Part shown: positions 8,565-16,925 of the stretch, one piece after another
Layout: each line of letters opens with the position of its first letter
How positions within the stretch are numbered: the stretch's first letter is position 1
Assembly: GCF_030913705.1 (NCBI RefSeq)
Contig: NZ_CP133190.1
Span: forward strand, 372,001-436,000
Direction: 5' to 3'
Origin: Anaerocolumna sp. MB42-C2
GTDB taxonomy: Bacteria > Bacillota > Clostridia > Lachnospirales > Lachnospiraceae
DNA length: 64,000 nucleotides
Position numbers and translations under genes: made by a program
The notes under the pieces: generated by a model
Database searches by the model: none
Told to the model about the DNA's origin: nothing
The model's input: the letters and a program-made list of their open reading frames with translations, nothing else

Positions 8565-9131
8565 TTAAAATTCCTTATTAAGAGTTGGCACTTCAAATCC
8601 ATCACTGCGGATTAAGTCAAGATAATCTCCCGATATATCAACGGTTTCCGGTGAAATAATAAATATATAACTTGATATCTGATGAAGTTTTCCGTTCATG
8701 GCATATACTGCGCCAGAAATAAAATCCATAATCCTCTGAGCTAAGTCAACATCAAAACCCTCCAGATTAATAACAGCAGCTCTGCCGGATAAAAGCATAT
8801 CGCAAATATCCTGAGAATCTTCAAAAGTACCAGGTTTCATGATACATACTTCAAAACCTTTTGGTGTTGTACGAATAGGCACTACTTTATTAGTTGTAGT
8901 TCTCTCCATTTTTGTCACTTTATCTTTGCGTAGATCATTTGCCATGGAATTTAAAACAGACGTCGGTTCTTCTCTTTCGTAAATAGGACGGACCTGTTGT
9001 TTGGAAGCTTTACGTTCTATTCTTTCAATACGTTTTGCCTCTTTTTCTTCCTCTTCACTGACGTAATCATCATAATCATCATCTTCTGTCAATTTTAGTG
9101 AATCTAATATGTTTTTAAATATATTTGCCAT
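8565..9131 (-). CDS. sepF: Cell division protein SepF
   Basis: Cytoplasmic FtsZ-binding protein that bundles FtsZ and ties it to the membrane. The protein has 188 residues: a short N-terminal amphipathic helix (MANIFKNILDSLKL), a charged linker with many Glu and Lys, and the conserved C-terminal globular domain (VCIMKPGTFEDSQDICDML, then AVINLEGFDVDLAQRIMDF and GAVYAMNG). It lies between yggS and ylmG in the standard ylm order. Confidence 0.93.
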   Translation of the reverse strand: MANIFKNILDSLKLTEDDDYDDYVSEEEEKEAKRIERIERKASKQQVRPIYEREEPTSVLNSMANDLRKDKVTKMERTTTNKVVPIRTTPKGFEVCIMKPGTFEDSQDICDMLLSGRAAVINLEGFDVDLAQRIMDFISGAVYAMNGKLHQISSYIFIISPETVDISGDYLDLIRSDGFEVPTLNKEF

Positions 9132-9193
9132 ATGTCAAATCTCCTATCCAATATAATTCTACCTAACGAATTACTTTCTATTTTATATATTAG

Positions 9194-9886
9194 TTATATC
9201 GAATAATCACGCTCTCCGAAAATGCCTGTCCCAACTCGTATCATTGTTGCACCCTCTTCAATGGCAACTTCATAATCTCCTGTCATACCCATTGAAAGTA
9301 CATCTATATTAACATTATCAATGTTTTTCATTTTGATGTCAATCATTAATTGTCGCAAATTTCTAAAATGCTCCCTATTTTTCTCGGAATTATCTACAAA
9401 AGGTGCAATTGTCATAAGCCCTCTGACACAAATGTTTTTTAACTTTGCTATCTCTTTAATTACTGGATAAGTTTCCTCAGCAAATACACCGTATTTAGTT
9501 TCTTCTCTGGCAATATTTACTTCTATTAAAATATTGCTGATGATTCCCTTTTTGGCAGCTTCTTTATTGATCTGTTCCGCGAGTTTATAGGAATCAACAG
9601 AATGAATGAAAGCTGCTTTATCTACAACATATTTTACCTTATTTGTCTGCAAATGTCCAATTAAATGCCATCTTAAATTATTTGGCAGCACGTCAAATTT
9701 GGAAGTTAATTCCTGTACTTTATTTTCTCCAAAATCCAGTATTCCCTCCTCCAGAACTTCTTGAATCATAGAGACCGGTTTAGTTTTACTTACTGCTATT
9801 AAAGTGACCTCTTCTCTTTTTCGTCCAGCCCTTTTGCATGCTGCCTGTATCTTCTGCTCTACACTAAAAAGATTCTCTTTTATCAA
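9194..9886 (-). CDS. yggS: YggS family pyridoxal phosphate homeostasis protein
   Basis: A single-domain PLP-binding barrel protein of 230 residues (YggS/YlmE/PROSC family) that buffers pyridoxal phosphate. The PLP lysine is in LIAVSKTKP near residue 34, and FGENKVQEL, WHLIGHLQTNK and LSMGMTGDYEVAIEEGATMIRVGTGIFG are all family signatures. It starts the ylm cluster (yggS-sepF-ylmG-ylmH-divIVA). Confidence 0.94.
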   Translation of the reverse strand: MIKENLFSVEQKIQAACKRAGRKREEVTLIAVSKTKPVSMIQEVLEEGILDFGENKVQELTSKFDVLPNNLRWHLIGHLQTNKVKYVVDKAAFIHSVDSYKLAEQINKEAAKKGIISNILIEVNIAREETKYGVFAEETYPVIKEIAKLKNICVRGLMTIAPFVDNSEKNREHFRNLRQLMIDIKMKNIDNVNIDVLSMGMTGDYEVAIEEGATMIRVGTGIFGERDYSI

Positions 9887-9972
9887 AGTGATATCCCCCC
9901 TTCAATTAAACTTAATCTATAAGTTAAGTTAAAAACTATTCTATTATTATATCTACAACTATTATGTATCCA

Positions 9973-11358
9973 TCAATAAATAATTTTTTGTTCGACAGCT
10001 GTTCTTCCATCCAGTGCTATATGGTCATAAACTGACAAACCATATTCGGTGCCTTTTTTTATTATACAATATTCCTCATTTTCATATAAAACCTCAATAC
10101 GCCTGAAAACCGCATACCCTTTATTTACATTAAATACGCCCTCTAAAGTTTGTTTCTGACTTATGTTAAATTGCTTGTCTGTTTTCTCATTATGGATTCT
10201 ATCACCGGATTCGAATAGTCTTGCATCAATGTAACCATACTTTTCATCACGGTAATATATATCAGCCGGAACAAATACATAATCTACATCACCATTATCT
10301 TTGTAAGTTTCTTTTATTAAACCGTTACTTCCACTGTCTCCGCCAATGGTGAAGTATTCCAAAGGAATTTGATAAAACTCTTTTTCTACAATAGAAGAAA
10401 CCGGAATTTTAAGACCTTCTGCAGCATTTACTTCTATTTCAACATTGATAAATCTCTGATTAATATAACGAATCATAAATTTATCCAGATCCAGTTTTGC
10501 AAAATAATCAGTGCCTTTTTGGTAAACACTTATAGGTACCGTAGTTGACAAACCATCATCCGAAAAAATAATACGAACGGATTTCTTATCATTTAGTTTC
10601 TTGTATTGTTCTTTATCAAGCAATAATACAATACTCCAATTGTCATTTTTAACAATTTTGTAAACCGGCCTGCCCTTTTCAATCAGGTCCATAGTACGAA
10701 GCTGTGTCTTTTTATAAGAATCCGACTTAAAATTTTCTGCGGTTACGGAGTCAACGGCAAGGCCCTCCATACCATCTACACTATATGTAATTACGCCGCT
10801 TGTTTTTGATTTTACTACTTTAAATGTACTGCTTGTCCCATTATCTTTTAATACACTTTGCAACTTAGCCAGTTTACTGTTGTTTACGATTTCTAATACA
10901 GAATTTTCCATATTGTATTTAAAGTCATAAACGGACTTATAATTACTGTCCTCATAATTTTTTTGGAAACCGGTTATCTCATTCTTTAATTTAATGGTAT
11001 CTTCCGGAGATAAACTTACTGAATTTTCACTATTACCGATTAAGTCGTAGGAATCTTTATTTTCATCCACTGAATATATAGTTGAATTTTTTGATACTCT
11101 GTCACCATCTCCATGGTAATAGTTAATATATCCTGCTATACTTGTGTTAATAATTTCTTCATCACGAAAAATTATACCTGTATATAAACTATCATCAGAT
11201 GTTGATCCTTCTTTTACTTCGTAAATAGTTAAGTGGTCTTTTGTTAAGTATATAGATACACTTATTAAAACATAGACAAATATAATTAGGAATACCAAAA
11301 AACCAATGTTAATACTTTTGCGTTTCCGATATCTGGCGATTTTTTTACCCGAACTCAA
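9973..11358 (-). CDS. HlyD-like membrane-anchored protein of unknown role
   Basis: A 461-residue protein with one membrane span at about residues 18-38 after a basic N-terminus (KKIARYRKRK), then a large outside domain that resembles membrane-fusion (HlyD) adaptors: a lipoyl-like half (GYINYYHGDGDRVSKNSTIYSV), a helical hairpin, then a beta domain. A longer frame opens at 11409, but the TTG at 11358 sits seven bases after AAGGAGG, so I take that as the start. No ABC or RND partner is nearby, so a transport role is not supported; genes of this kind next to yggS/sepF suggest a link to the cell envelope or division. Function unknown. Confidence 0.7.
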   Translation of the reverse strand: MSSGKKIARYRKRKSINIGFLVFLIIFVYVLISVSIYLTKDHLTIYEVKEGSTSDDSLYTGIIFRDEEIINTSIAGYINYYHGDGDRVSKNSTIYSVDENKDSYDLIGNSENSVSLSPEDTIKLKNEITGFQKNYEDSNYKSVYDFKYNMENSVLEIVNNSKLAKLQSVLKDNGTSSTFKVVKSKTSGVITYSVDGMEGLAVDSVTAENFKSDSYKKTQLRTMDLIEKGRPVYKIVKNDNWSIVLLLDKEQYKKLNDKKSVRIIFSDDGLSTTVPISVYQKGTDYFAKLDLDKFMIRYINQRFINVEIEVNAAEGLKIPVSSIVEKEFYQIPLEYFTIGGDSGSNGLIKETYKDNGDVDYVFVPADIYYRDEKYGYIDARLFESGDRIHNEKTDKQFNISQKQTLEGVFNVNKGYAVFRRIEVLYENEEYCIIKKGTEYGLSVYDHIALDGRTAVEQKIIY

Positions 11359-11691
11359 ATAAATATCCTCCTTGCCATTTCCTAATATTATAGAAAAACA
11401 TATTCCCATAATAAGAATGTACGGCGCAAATACAGCGCCTTTTATCAGAAATTAAAAGGCAATTTCTGATAAGTTATACTATAGGAATAAAAATACATTC
11501 CTATAGTCGGATGTACGGCGCAAATACAGCGCCTTTTATCAGAAATTAAAAGGCAATTTCTGATAAGTTATATTATACTTTTATTTATCAAATAATTAAA
11601 GCCCTAAATGTACTTTTTTACAAATTCTCATTAGGAATATTAAGCATAAAAATGGTAACAATAATTAATGCAACAAAAAGGAGGTAATCAA
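11359..11691. other. Divergent intergenic region holding the repeat pair
   Basis: Apart from the palindromic repeats at 11417-11572 it holds only AT-rich DNA upstream of the DUF378 gene. No convincing promoter of standard form was found for either divergent gene. Confidence 0.5.
11417..11572 (+). repeat. Pair of identical 62-base palindromic repeats flanking a third hairpin
   Basis: The 62 bases at 11417-11478 are repeated without change at 11511-11572. Each copy holds two hairpins: GGCGC/GCGCC, then TTATCAGAAATT/AATTTCTGATAA (12-bp perfect arms). Between the copies is a third hairpin, CTATAGGAAT/ATTCCTATAG (11479-11506). Related copies occur at 60801-60894 (opposite strand) and, worn, at 28309-28372, so this is a dispersed family. 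It lies in the divergent space between the HlyD-like gene and the DUF378 gene. Confidence 0.85.
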
Positions 11692-11889
11692 TTGAAAACA
11701 GTAGATTATATAGCATTGTGTTTAGTTATTATCGGAGCCATCAACTGGGGCTTAATCGGATTCTTAGGATTCGACCTGGTAAGAGTAATATTTGGTGATA
11801 TGACATGGATATCAAGAGTTATCTATGCCATTGTAGGTATTGCCGGATTATATGCATTAAGTTATTTTGGAAGACTTCGTAACGAATAA
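11692..11889 (+). CDS. DUF378 family small membrane protein
   Basis: A 65-residue protein with two membrane segments and the family pattern DYIALCLVIIGAINWGLIG...VIYAIVGIAGLYAL, characteristic of DUF378 (YuzA-like). A frame with ATG opens at 11668, but that region is the ribosome-binding site itself: AAGGAGG is followed seven bases later by TTG at 11692, giving the usual start MKTVDYIAL. Family function is unknown. It is monocistronic and followed by several hairpins. Confidence 0.85.
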   Translation: MKTVDYIALCLVIIGAINWGLIGFLGFDLVRVIFGDMTWISRVIYAIVGIAGLYALSYFGRLRNE

Positions 11890-11930
11890 TTAAGCAAACC
11901 GAAAGTATTAATTTAAAAACCTAATGATTT

Positions 11931-12033
11931 GTTTGTAAAAAGTTTCAAAACTAATACTTTTTCAAACAATTTGACTTTGGAAAAACGCATATTAAATTAA
12001 GTTGAGTTTTTTTATTTATACTTTACGTTTTTC
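11931..12033 (+). terminator. Two nested hairpins downstream of the DUF378 gene
   Basis: GTTTGTAAAAAGT (11931) pairs with ACTTTTTCAAAC (ends 11967), and GAAAAACG (11980) pairs with CGTTTTTC (ends 12033). Both have A/T-rich stems. They may help end transcription or be part of a structured 3' end. Confidence 0.4.
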
Positions 12034-12047
12034 TAATGTCAAAATTT

Positions 12048-12074
12048 AAGACATCTGCTATTAGCGGATGTCTT
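12048..12074 (+). terminator. Rho-independent terminator
   Basis: AAGACATCTGC pairs with GCGGATGTCTT around TATTA, followed by TTTTATC. It faces the DUF378 gene. Confidence 0.65.
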
Positions 12075-12124
12075 TTATCATGTCAAAAAAAGTCATATAA
12101 GAACACCTGCATATGAGCCCGAAC

Positions 12125-12167
12125 AAAAACCACATCTGTTGGTTTTTGCCTAACAGACGTGGTTTTT
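12125..12167. terminator. Bidirectional terminator between convergent genes
   Basis: AAAAACCACATCTGTT pairs with AACAGACGTGGTTTTT (one mismatch), giving A-run/T-run flanks usable from both strands. It separates the DUF378 gene (+) from the PII-like gene (-). Confidence 0.7.
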
Positions 12168-12219
12168 GACTCTTACTAATACTTCTAATTTATAATATCA
12201 CCTAATCTGTAACTTCATA

Positions 12220-12888
12220 TTATTTATAAATACCATAAGCTTTATTTACATCCTGAACATAAATAATTCCTTTCCCAGGTTCATCTATCTTTAAATCTTC
12301 CCGAATACCGGTTACTATAGCTTCAGTCGCAGCTACTTCTGCAAGAATAATCACAATTTCTTTCTCAGGTTCAATATCCATAGAAAACAATTTACTGGTT
12401 TCATGAATTCCAGACCCTCTTCCGTTAACTATGGTTCCTCCCTTCGAACCTGACTTTACTGCTGCTTCTATAACATCCTCAGCTTTGCCTTTCTCAACAA
12501 TTATAGTTATTACCTGATACATCGTATTTTCTTCACCTCTTTCCAGTTTCACATTATCGCATTTACACATCCTGATTCCCATTGTGGCACTAATGGATGT
12601 TGTAAAGGCAATACCATGATTCGGTTTGTTTAACTTATATTCCGTATTTATTTTATCTAACACTTGGTCTGCTGCGTCCTTATTAGCAACCATATATAAG
12701 ATTTCTTTTCTTTCATCTGAAAGGCCCAAATAATCCCATACTCGGTTGTTTGCGGTACCTCTTGCCAACGTTATGGTTCCGCCGCAAATTCCATATTTTT
12801 TGGCAGACCTTAATATTTTGCTTCCCATACCGAAATTAGCGATAACACTAATAAGTTCAAAATCCCAAGCTTCCGTTTTAATTTCCAT
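12220..12888 (-). CDS. Tandem PII-like (GlnB-fold) regulator paired with DUF1538
   Basis: A 222-residue protein made of two PII-like domains. Domain 1 covers about residues 8-102 (LISVIANFGMGSKILRSAKKYGICGGTITLARG), domain 2 about 123-215 (YQVITIIVEKGKAEDVIEAAVKSGSKGGTIVNGRG), joined by a linker with CKCDN. Each has the GGTI-x-x-x-RG pattern of the PII nucleotide-binding region. True PII proteins sense ADP/ATP and 2-oxoglutarate and plug transporters; here the partner would be the overlapping DUF1538 membrane protein. I use the ATG at 12888; a TTG at 12897 is too close to the GGAGG. No PII uridylylation Tyr motif is evident. Role is inferred. Confidence 0.75.
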   Translation of the reverse strand: MEIKTEAWDFELISVIANFGMGSKILRSAKKYGICGGTITLARGTANNRVWDYLGLSDERKEILYMVANKDAADQVLDKINTEYKLNKPNHGIAFTTSISATMGIRMCKCDNVKLERGEENTMYQVITIIVEKGKAEDVIEAAVKSGSKGGTIVNGRGSGIHETSKLFSMDIEPEKEIVIILAEVAATEAIVTGIREDLKIDEPGKGIIYVQDVNKAYGIYK

Positions 12889-14368
12889 TATTATCAAGCC
12901 CTCCTTTCCTGGATTTAATCTTAAAAATCAATCCTAATATTTGCAACGCTATTAGTGGTGTCATAGCAACCATAGCAATTACTCCAAAACCATCCACCAG
13001 CACATTTGCTCCCTCTACTGCTTCTGCAGCACCTTGCGTATATGCCAATATAAACGTAGCCGTCATAGGACCTGATGCAACCCCACCGGAATCAAATGCA
13101 ATACCTACGAAAAGTTTAGGTGCTAAATAACTTAATGCTATGGATATTATATAGCCTGGCAGAAGATATTGCCATAACTGCAACTCCGGAATAAGGATAC
13201 GTATAACAGATAATGCAATAGCTATGCCGACACCAATTGCCAATGCAAACATAACAACACCTCTTTTTACATATCCACTGGTAACATCCTCTATTTGATG
13301 AGTTAATACATATACAGCCGGTTCTGCAAGTATTATGACAACTCCTAATATAAAACCAACAAGAATAACATACATCCTATTATCTAAAGACGCTATGCTA
13401 TATCCGATAGCACTCCCGACCTGCATAAACCCTGCATTTACGCCGACCAAGAATATTACCAGTCCTGTAAATGTAAACAGTACTCCAAATAGAATCTTTC
13501 TCACCTCTCTCTTAGAAAGTTTAAAAGAAATTTTTTGGGCTGCAAGAAATAATGCCAAAATAGGAAGCAATGCTACGATTACTTCTGGTACTGCTTTAAA
13601 AAATTCATGAACAAAGGGTAAAATAATGGAATTCGATAGACTTTCCGTTTCAAGCACGCCCGTAATTTTATCCGTTTTTGATATTATACTCATAATCATA
13701 ACCGATAAAATAGCGCCTGTTGATGCAATGGCTACTAATCCAAAACTGTCCTTCTCTGATGCTTTGCTATCCTTTTTCAATTTCGATACACCGATTGCCA
13801 GTGCCAGAATAAAAGGTACTGTCAGCGCTCCGGTTGTTGCACCCGAGGCATCAAATGATATTGCCAGAAATTCACGTGAAGTAATGCAGGCAAATATAAA
13901 AACAATTCCATAAATTAATGATAATAGTTTATACAACGGAAAATTGTAAACAATTCTGCCAAGACCTATTGAAAGCATAATTGCTATACCAATAGATACT
14001 ATCACTACAATACTTTCTTTTGATATTAACCCTGACGAAACAGTATCAACCTGTCCGGCTAAAATATGAAGATCCGGCTCCGCGACCGATATAAAAAAGC
14101 CAAGTATCAGGCCCGCAATTATAACAAACCACAGCTTATTGGTCTTAGCAAGCGCTCCCCCCATATTATTTCCAATTGGAGTAATTCCGATATCTACTCC
14201 GATCAGAAATATCGTTAGTCCGATTATTAGTAATACCGCCCCTATTAAAAATCTTATTAAAATAGGTGTCTCAAGAGGTGTTAGTGTGAAATTAAGTATT
14301 AATACAATTATTGTGATGGGAATAACGGATAACAAGACTTCTTTAAACTTAGTAATTATTACATTCAA
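12878..14368 (-). CDS. DUF1538 family membrane protein, duplicated
   Basis: A 496-residue polytopic membrane protein with about 12 or more hydrophobic segments. It is built of two related halves: both carry the pattern FLIGVDIG.../FLVGVNAG..., an acidic AEPDLHIL / AEPAVYVL, and a loop SFDASGATTGALTVPFILA / AFDSGGVASGPMTATFILA. This is the DUF1538 duplication. The two-fold repeat and small-residue loops look like a transporter, but no substrate is known. The start is a TTG at 14368 after AAAGGATGG. Its last codons overlap the start of the tandem-PII gene, which therefore has its ribosome-binding site inside this gene, a sign of coupled expression. Confidence 0.8.
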   Translation of the reverse strand: MNVIITKFKEVLLSVIPITIIVLILNFTLTPLETPILIRFLIGAVLLIIGLTIFLIGVDIGITPIGNNMGGALAKTNKLWFVIIAGLILGFFISVAEPDLHILAGQVDTVSSGLISKESIVVIVSIGIAIMLSIGLGRIVYNFPLYKLLSLIYGIVFIFACITSREFLAISFDASGATTGALTVPFILALAIGVSKLKKDSKASEKDSFGLVAIASTGAILSVMIMSIISKTDKITGVLETESLSNSIILPFVHEFFKAVPEVIVALLPILALFLAAQKISFKLSKREVRKILFGVLFTFTGLVIFLVGVNAGFMQVGSAIGYSIASLDNRMYVILVGFILGVVIILAEPAVYVLTHQIEDVTSGYVKRGVVMFALAIGVGIAIALSVIRILIPELQLWQYLLPGYIISIALSYLAPKLFVGIAFDSGGVASGPMTATFILAYTQGAAEAVEGANVLVDGFGVIAMVAMTPLIALQILGLIFKIKSRKGGLDNNGN

Positions 14369-14437
14369 ATATTTTCCATCCTTTCTTGCAATTTTTAGCC
14401 TGCGTATAAATCACCTATAGATTAAGAAGAGGATTCC

Positions 14438-14680
14438 TTATGTCTGACTTATTTTCTGATATAGCTGCTGATGAGATGATGTTTTTTCAATTGCGTACAT
14501 ATAACATTTACCTTGTTGAACATAATTTAAAAACAAGGTTCCTAATAAGAGTCTGTCTTTTACTGCAATCCTGTTCCAAACATACCCCTTAAACAAATCT
14601 TTCAATAAAAATATTTCTCCATCCATTAAATTATCAGTTTCACTTATAGCTTCTTCTAATAAATCATTTACATTAGACAT
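14438..14680 (-). CDS. DUF1413 domain-like small protein
   Basis: An 80-residue protein with LLEEAISETDNLMDGE, then FLLKDLFKGYVWNRI and KDRLLLGTLFLNYV, which fit the short DUF1413-type domain seen in single-gene and toxin/antitoxin-like contexts. The frame opens at 14713, but ATG 14680 follows AAAGGAG by eight bases and gives a normal start. No partner gene is visible; it lies between the DUF1538 gene and a P-loop gene. Function unknown. Confidence 0.6.
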   Translation of the reverse strand: MSNVNDLLEEAISETDNLMDGEIFLLKDLFKGYVWNRIAVKDRLLLGTLFLNYVQQGKCYMYAIEKTSSHQQLYQKISQT

Positions 14681-14986
14681 GCGAGTACTCCTTTTAACAT
14701 CATTGTTATGCACATTGTTAATACCATTGTAAATATTTTTATTTAAAATGTCAACTTTTACCCATAATTTATTCCTAAATATTAAATATCTTATGAACTG
14801 ATAAATAAAAATTGAAATCCAATGCTGGTTAAAGCAGATTCACACACAGCATAGAAAAACAATAAAAAAATGAAAAATGGAATAAGAAAAAAGCGGCACT
14901 AATGTGCCGCAGCTGTTTAAAACTAAACTTAAGGTAATTAAGATTTAAATTCTTAATTTTTCATTAAGGTTCATATTAATATTTAT
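14681..14986. other. Gene-free stretch
   Basis: About 300 AT-rich bases with the terminator at 14895-14913 and otherwise nothing I recognise. Confidence 0.5.
14895..14913 (-). terminator. Rho-independent terminator of the P-loop gene
   Basis: On the minus strand GCGGCAC pairs with GTGCCGC around a four-base loop and is followed by TTTTTTC. It lies about 75 bases past the stop of the gene at 14987. Confidence 0.75.
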
Positions 14987-15406
14987 TTATAAGGATACAA
15001 CAATATTATTTTTGACGTTTTCGGGAAAATCAGATTCATTCAAAGAGATACTAATTACAAAATCTATATTAAATTCTTTAGATATACGTTCTAATTTCTC
15101 AAGGATTAAGGAGATATTAGGGCCTTCTGAATATGCAATCTTCAAAAAACTATCCAGATAAATTGTTTCCAAGTCATGATCCTGTGAAATAAGTCCACAT
15201 ATAAAGCCAATAAATTCACTGTAATTTTCAATACAATAGTCTTTTACATTAATTAATCTTATCTTATTACTTAATTCGTACATATGCTTGTTGCTTTTGT
15301 CAAGATAAACAATACTACCTTTTGCTTCTTTTACTGCGGAATTTGCTTTTTCAATTAAGACTTTGGTCTTGCCTTTACCTTTTTCGCCTGCAATAATCTG
15401 TATCAT
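14987..15406 (-). CDS. Small P-loop protein, PilT/ATPase-like, function unknown
   Basis: A 139-residue protein whose N-terminus reads IIAGEKGKGKTKVLIE, a Walker A loop, followed by IVYLDKSNKHMYEL and, near the end, YLDSFLKIAY and FNIDFVISIS; it resembles the short P-loop proteins sometimes annotated as twitching motility (PilT-like) in clostridia, though a pilus role is not supported. The frame opens at 15493, but ATG 15406 follows AAGGAGGAG and starts just before the P-loop. It has its own terminator. Function is unknown. Confidence 0.65.
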   Translation of the reverse strand: MIQIIAGEKGKGKTKVLIEKANSAVKEAKGSIVYLDKSNKHMYELSNKIRLINVKDYCIENYSEFIGFICGLISQDHDLETIYLDSFLKIAYSEGPNISLILEKLERISKEFNIDFVISISLNESDFPENVKNNIVVSL

Positions 15407-15522
15407 TGTAATCTCCTCCTTAAGATGTGTACAAAATTTGGGTGATATGTATAAATAAATAATTAATATAAAATAATTATAGTATATTATCACTCAAAAA
15501 ACAACCAAAAAATAGAAATTGA

Positions 15523-16485
15523 TTAATTAATCTTATCTAACAAATGAGTCATTTGTGAAAATAAACTATTACCACCATCTGCTTGTAATATTAAAGAGAT
15601 ATAGGATTTTTTCTTGTTATCTTTACTATAAAGAATAAGGCAATTGCCTGCTTTACTGGTTGTACCAGTCTTACCTCCGACGACCGTAACACCATCCGGA
15701 GCTTTCTCCGTTCCTTTTAAATAACGGTTTGTAGTAGCAAATTCTTTCGTTATATCCTGGCCTTCTGCGTCTTTATAAGTAGTAGTATAACTTTCCTGAT
15801 TAATAATGGATACAAATTTATCATATTTTATCAGTTCATTAAAAATCAGATACAAATCGTAAGCTGTAGTATAATGATTATCATCATGTAATCCGTGGGG
15901 ATTAACGAAATTTGAATGTACCGCACCCACACTTTTTGCTGTTTCATTCATCTTTTTTGCAAAGCCTTCCAGGCTTCCACCTACATGCTCGGCAATAGCA
16001 ACACCGGCATCATTACCGGAATAAACTAATAGGCAATTTAATAAATCGTCTAAATTTATTTTATCCCCTTCCTTAAAACCGCATAATTTCGCACCACTTT
16101 CCGTTATATGGGAAGCATTATAACTTACCGCTACCGTATCTTTTAAATTAGCTTCTTTTAATACTACTAAAGCAGTCATTAATTTGGTTAGGCTGGCTGG
16201 ATACATACGTTCATAAACATTATTGGCATATAGTACTACATCATCACTGGTATTAACAATTAGTGCTGATGTAGCAGTTATACTGGAATCATCCATATGA
16301 TTAAGTTCATCAGGAATAATTGTCAGATCACTAGCAAAGAAATCTGATACTTCTTCCGTGCCAATATTATTTTCATGACTAATTAAATTATCTGTTTCAG
16401 AATAAGGTAATAAAACTTCGGTAGATCGTGAACACCCTGTTAAAATTGTGAGGGCTATAACAATACAGATTAACTTTTTCTTCAT
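15523..16485 (-). CDS. dacF: D-alanyl-D-alanine carboxypeptidase (S11 family), lipoprotein
   Basis: A penicillin-binding carboxypeptidase that trims the terminal D-Ala of peptidoglycan stem peptides outside the membrane. The active-site triads are visible: SLTK (Ser98, Lys101), SGN near residue 155, and GGKTGTT near 278. The N-terminus is a lipoprotein signal with a lipobox ending in LTGC (Cys18), so it is predicted to be lipid-anchored, not anchored by the C-terminal helix of classic PBP5. At 320 residues it is shorter than PBP5 and lacks most of the C-terminal domain. The gene symbol is a best guess within the S11 family. It sits at the tail of the rodA/min cluster. Confidence 0.85.
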   Translation of the reverse strand: MKKKLICIVIALTILTGCSRSTEVLLPYSETDNLISHENNIGTEEVSDFFASDLTIIPDELNHMDDSSITATSALIVNTSDDVVLYANNVYERMYPASLTKLMTALVVLKEANLKDTVAVSYNASHITESGAKLCGFKEGDKINLDDLLNCLLVYSGNDAGVAIAEHVGGSLEGFAKKMNETAKSVGAVHSNFVNPHGLHDDNHYTTAYDLYLIFNELIKYDKFVSIINQESYTTTYKDAEGQDITKEFATTNRYLKGTEKAPDGVTVVGGKTGTTSKAGNCLILYSKDNKKKSYISLILQADGGNSLFSQMTHLLDKIN

Positions 16486-16520
16486 GATTTACACCTATTC
16501 CACATTGCAGGCTGTACCTG

Positions 16521-16919
16521 TTATGCTTTAAATATTTCGCGCCAGTCCAGATCTCCACGGTCTAATGCTTTAATCAGTAATTCAGCAGTCGCTAGATTGG
16601 TGGCCAAAGGTATATTATGAGTATCACACAATTTAACTACATTATTCACATCCGGTTCATGAGATTTCGGTGAAAGCGGATCTCTTAAAAAAATGACAAG
16701 ATCTATTTGATTATGTTCAATTTGTGCTCCCATCTGCTGTTCACCGCCAAGATGTCCTGCAAGATATTTATGAACATTCAGATTTGTTACTTCTTCAATT
16801 AATCTTCCAGTAGTCCCTGTCGCATACAGCTCATGTTTATTCAGTATTCCACGATATGCTATACAAAAATTCTGCATTAATTTCTTTTTTGCATCATGTG
16901 CAATCATACCAATATTCAT
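16521..16919 (-). CDS. mgsA: Methylglyoxal synthase
   Basis: Converts dihydroxyacetone phosphate to methylglyoxal, a bypass of lower glycolysis. The 132 residues match the family, with IAHDAKK near the start, the phosphate-binding [10 protein letters not shown], the [12 protein letters not shown] loop and the catalytic-region [14 protein letters not shown]. It is seven bases from rodA and shares its transcript, a clostridial arrangement. Confidence 0.95.
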   Translation of the reverse strand: MNIGMIAHDAKKKLMQNFCIAYRGILNKHELYATGTTGRLIEEVTNLNVHKYLAGHLGGEQQMGAQIEHNQIDLVIFLRDPLSPKSHEPDVNNVVKLCDTHNIPLATNLATAELLIKALDRGDLDWREIFKA

Positions 16920-16925
16920 ATGGTT

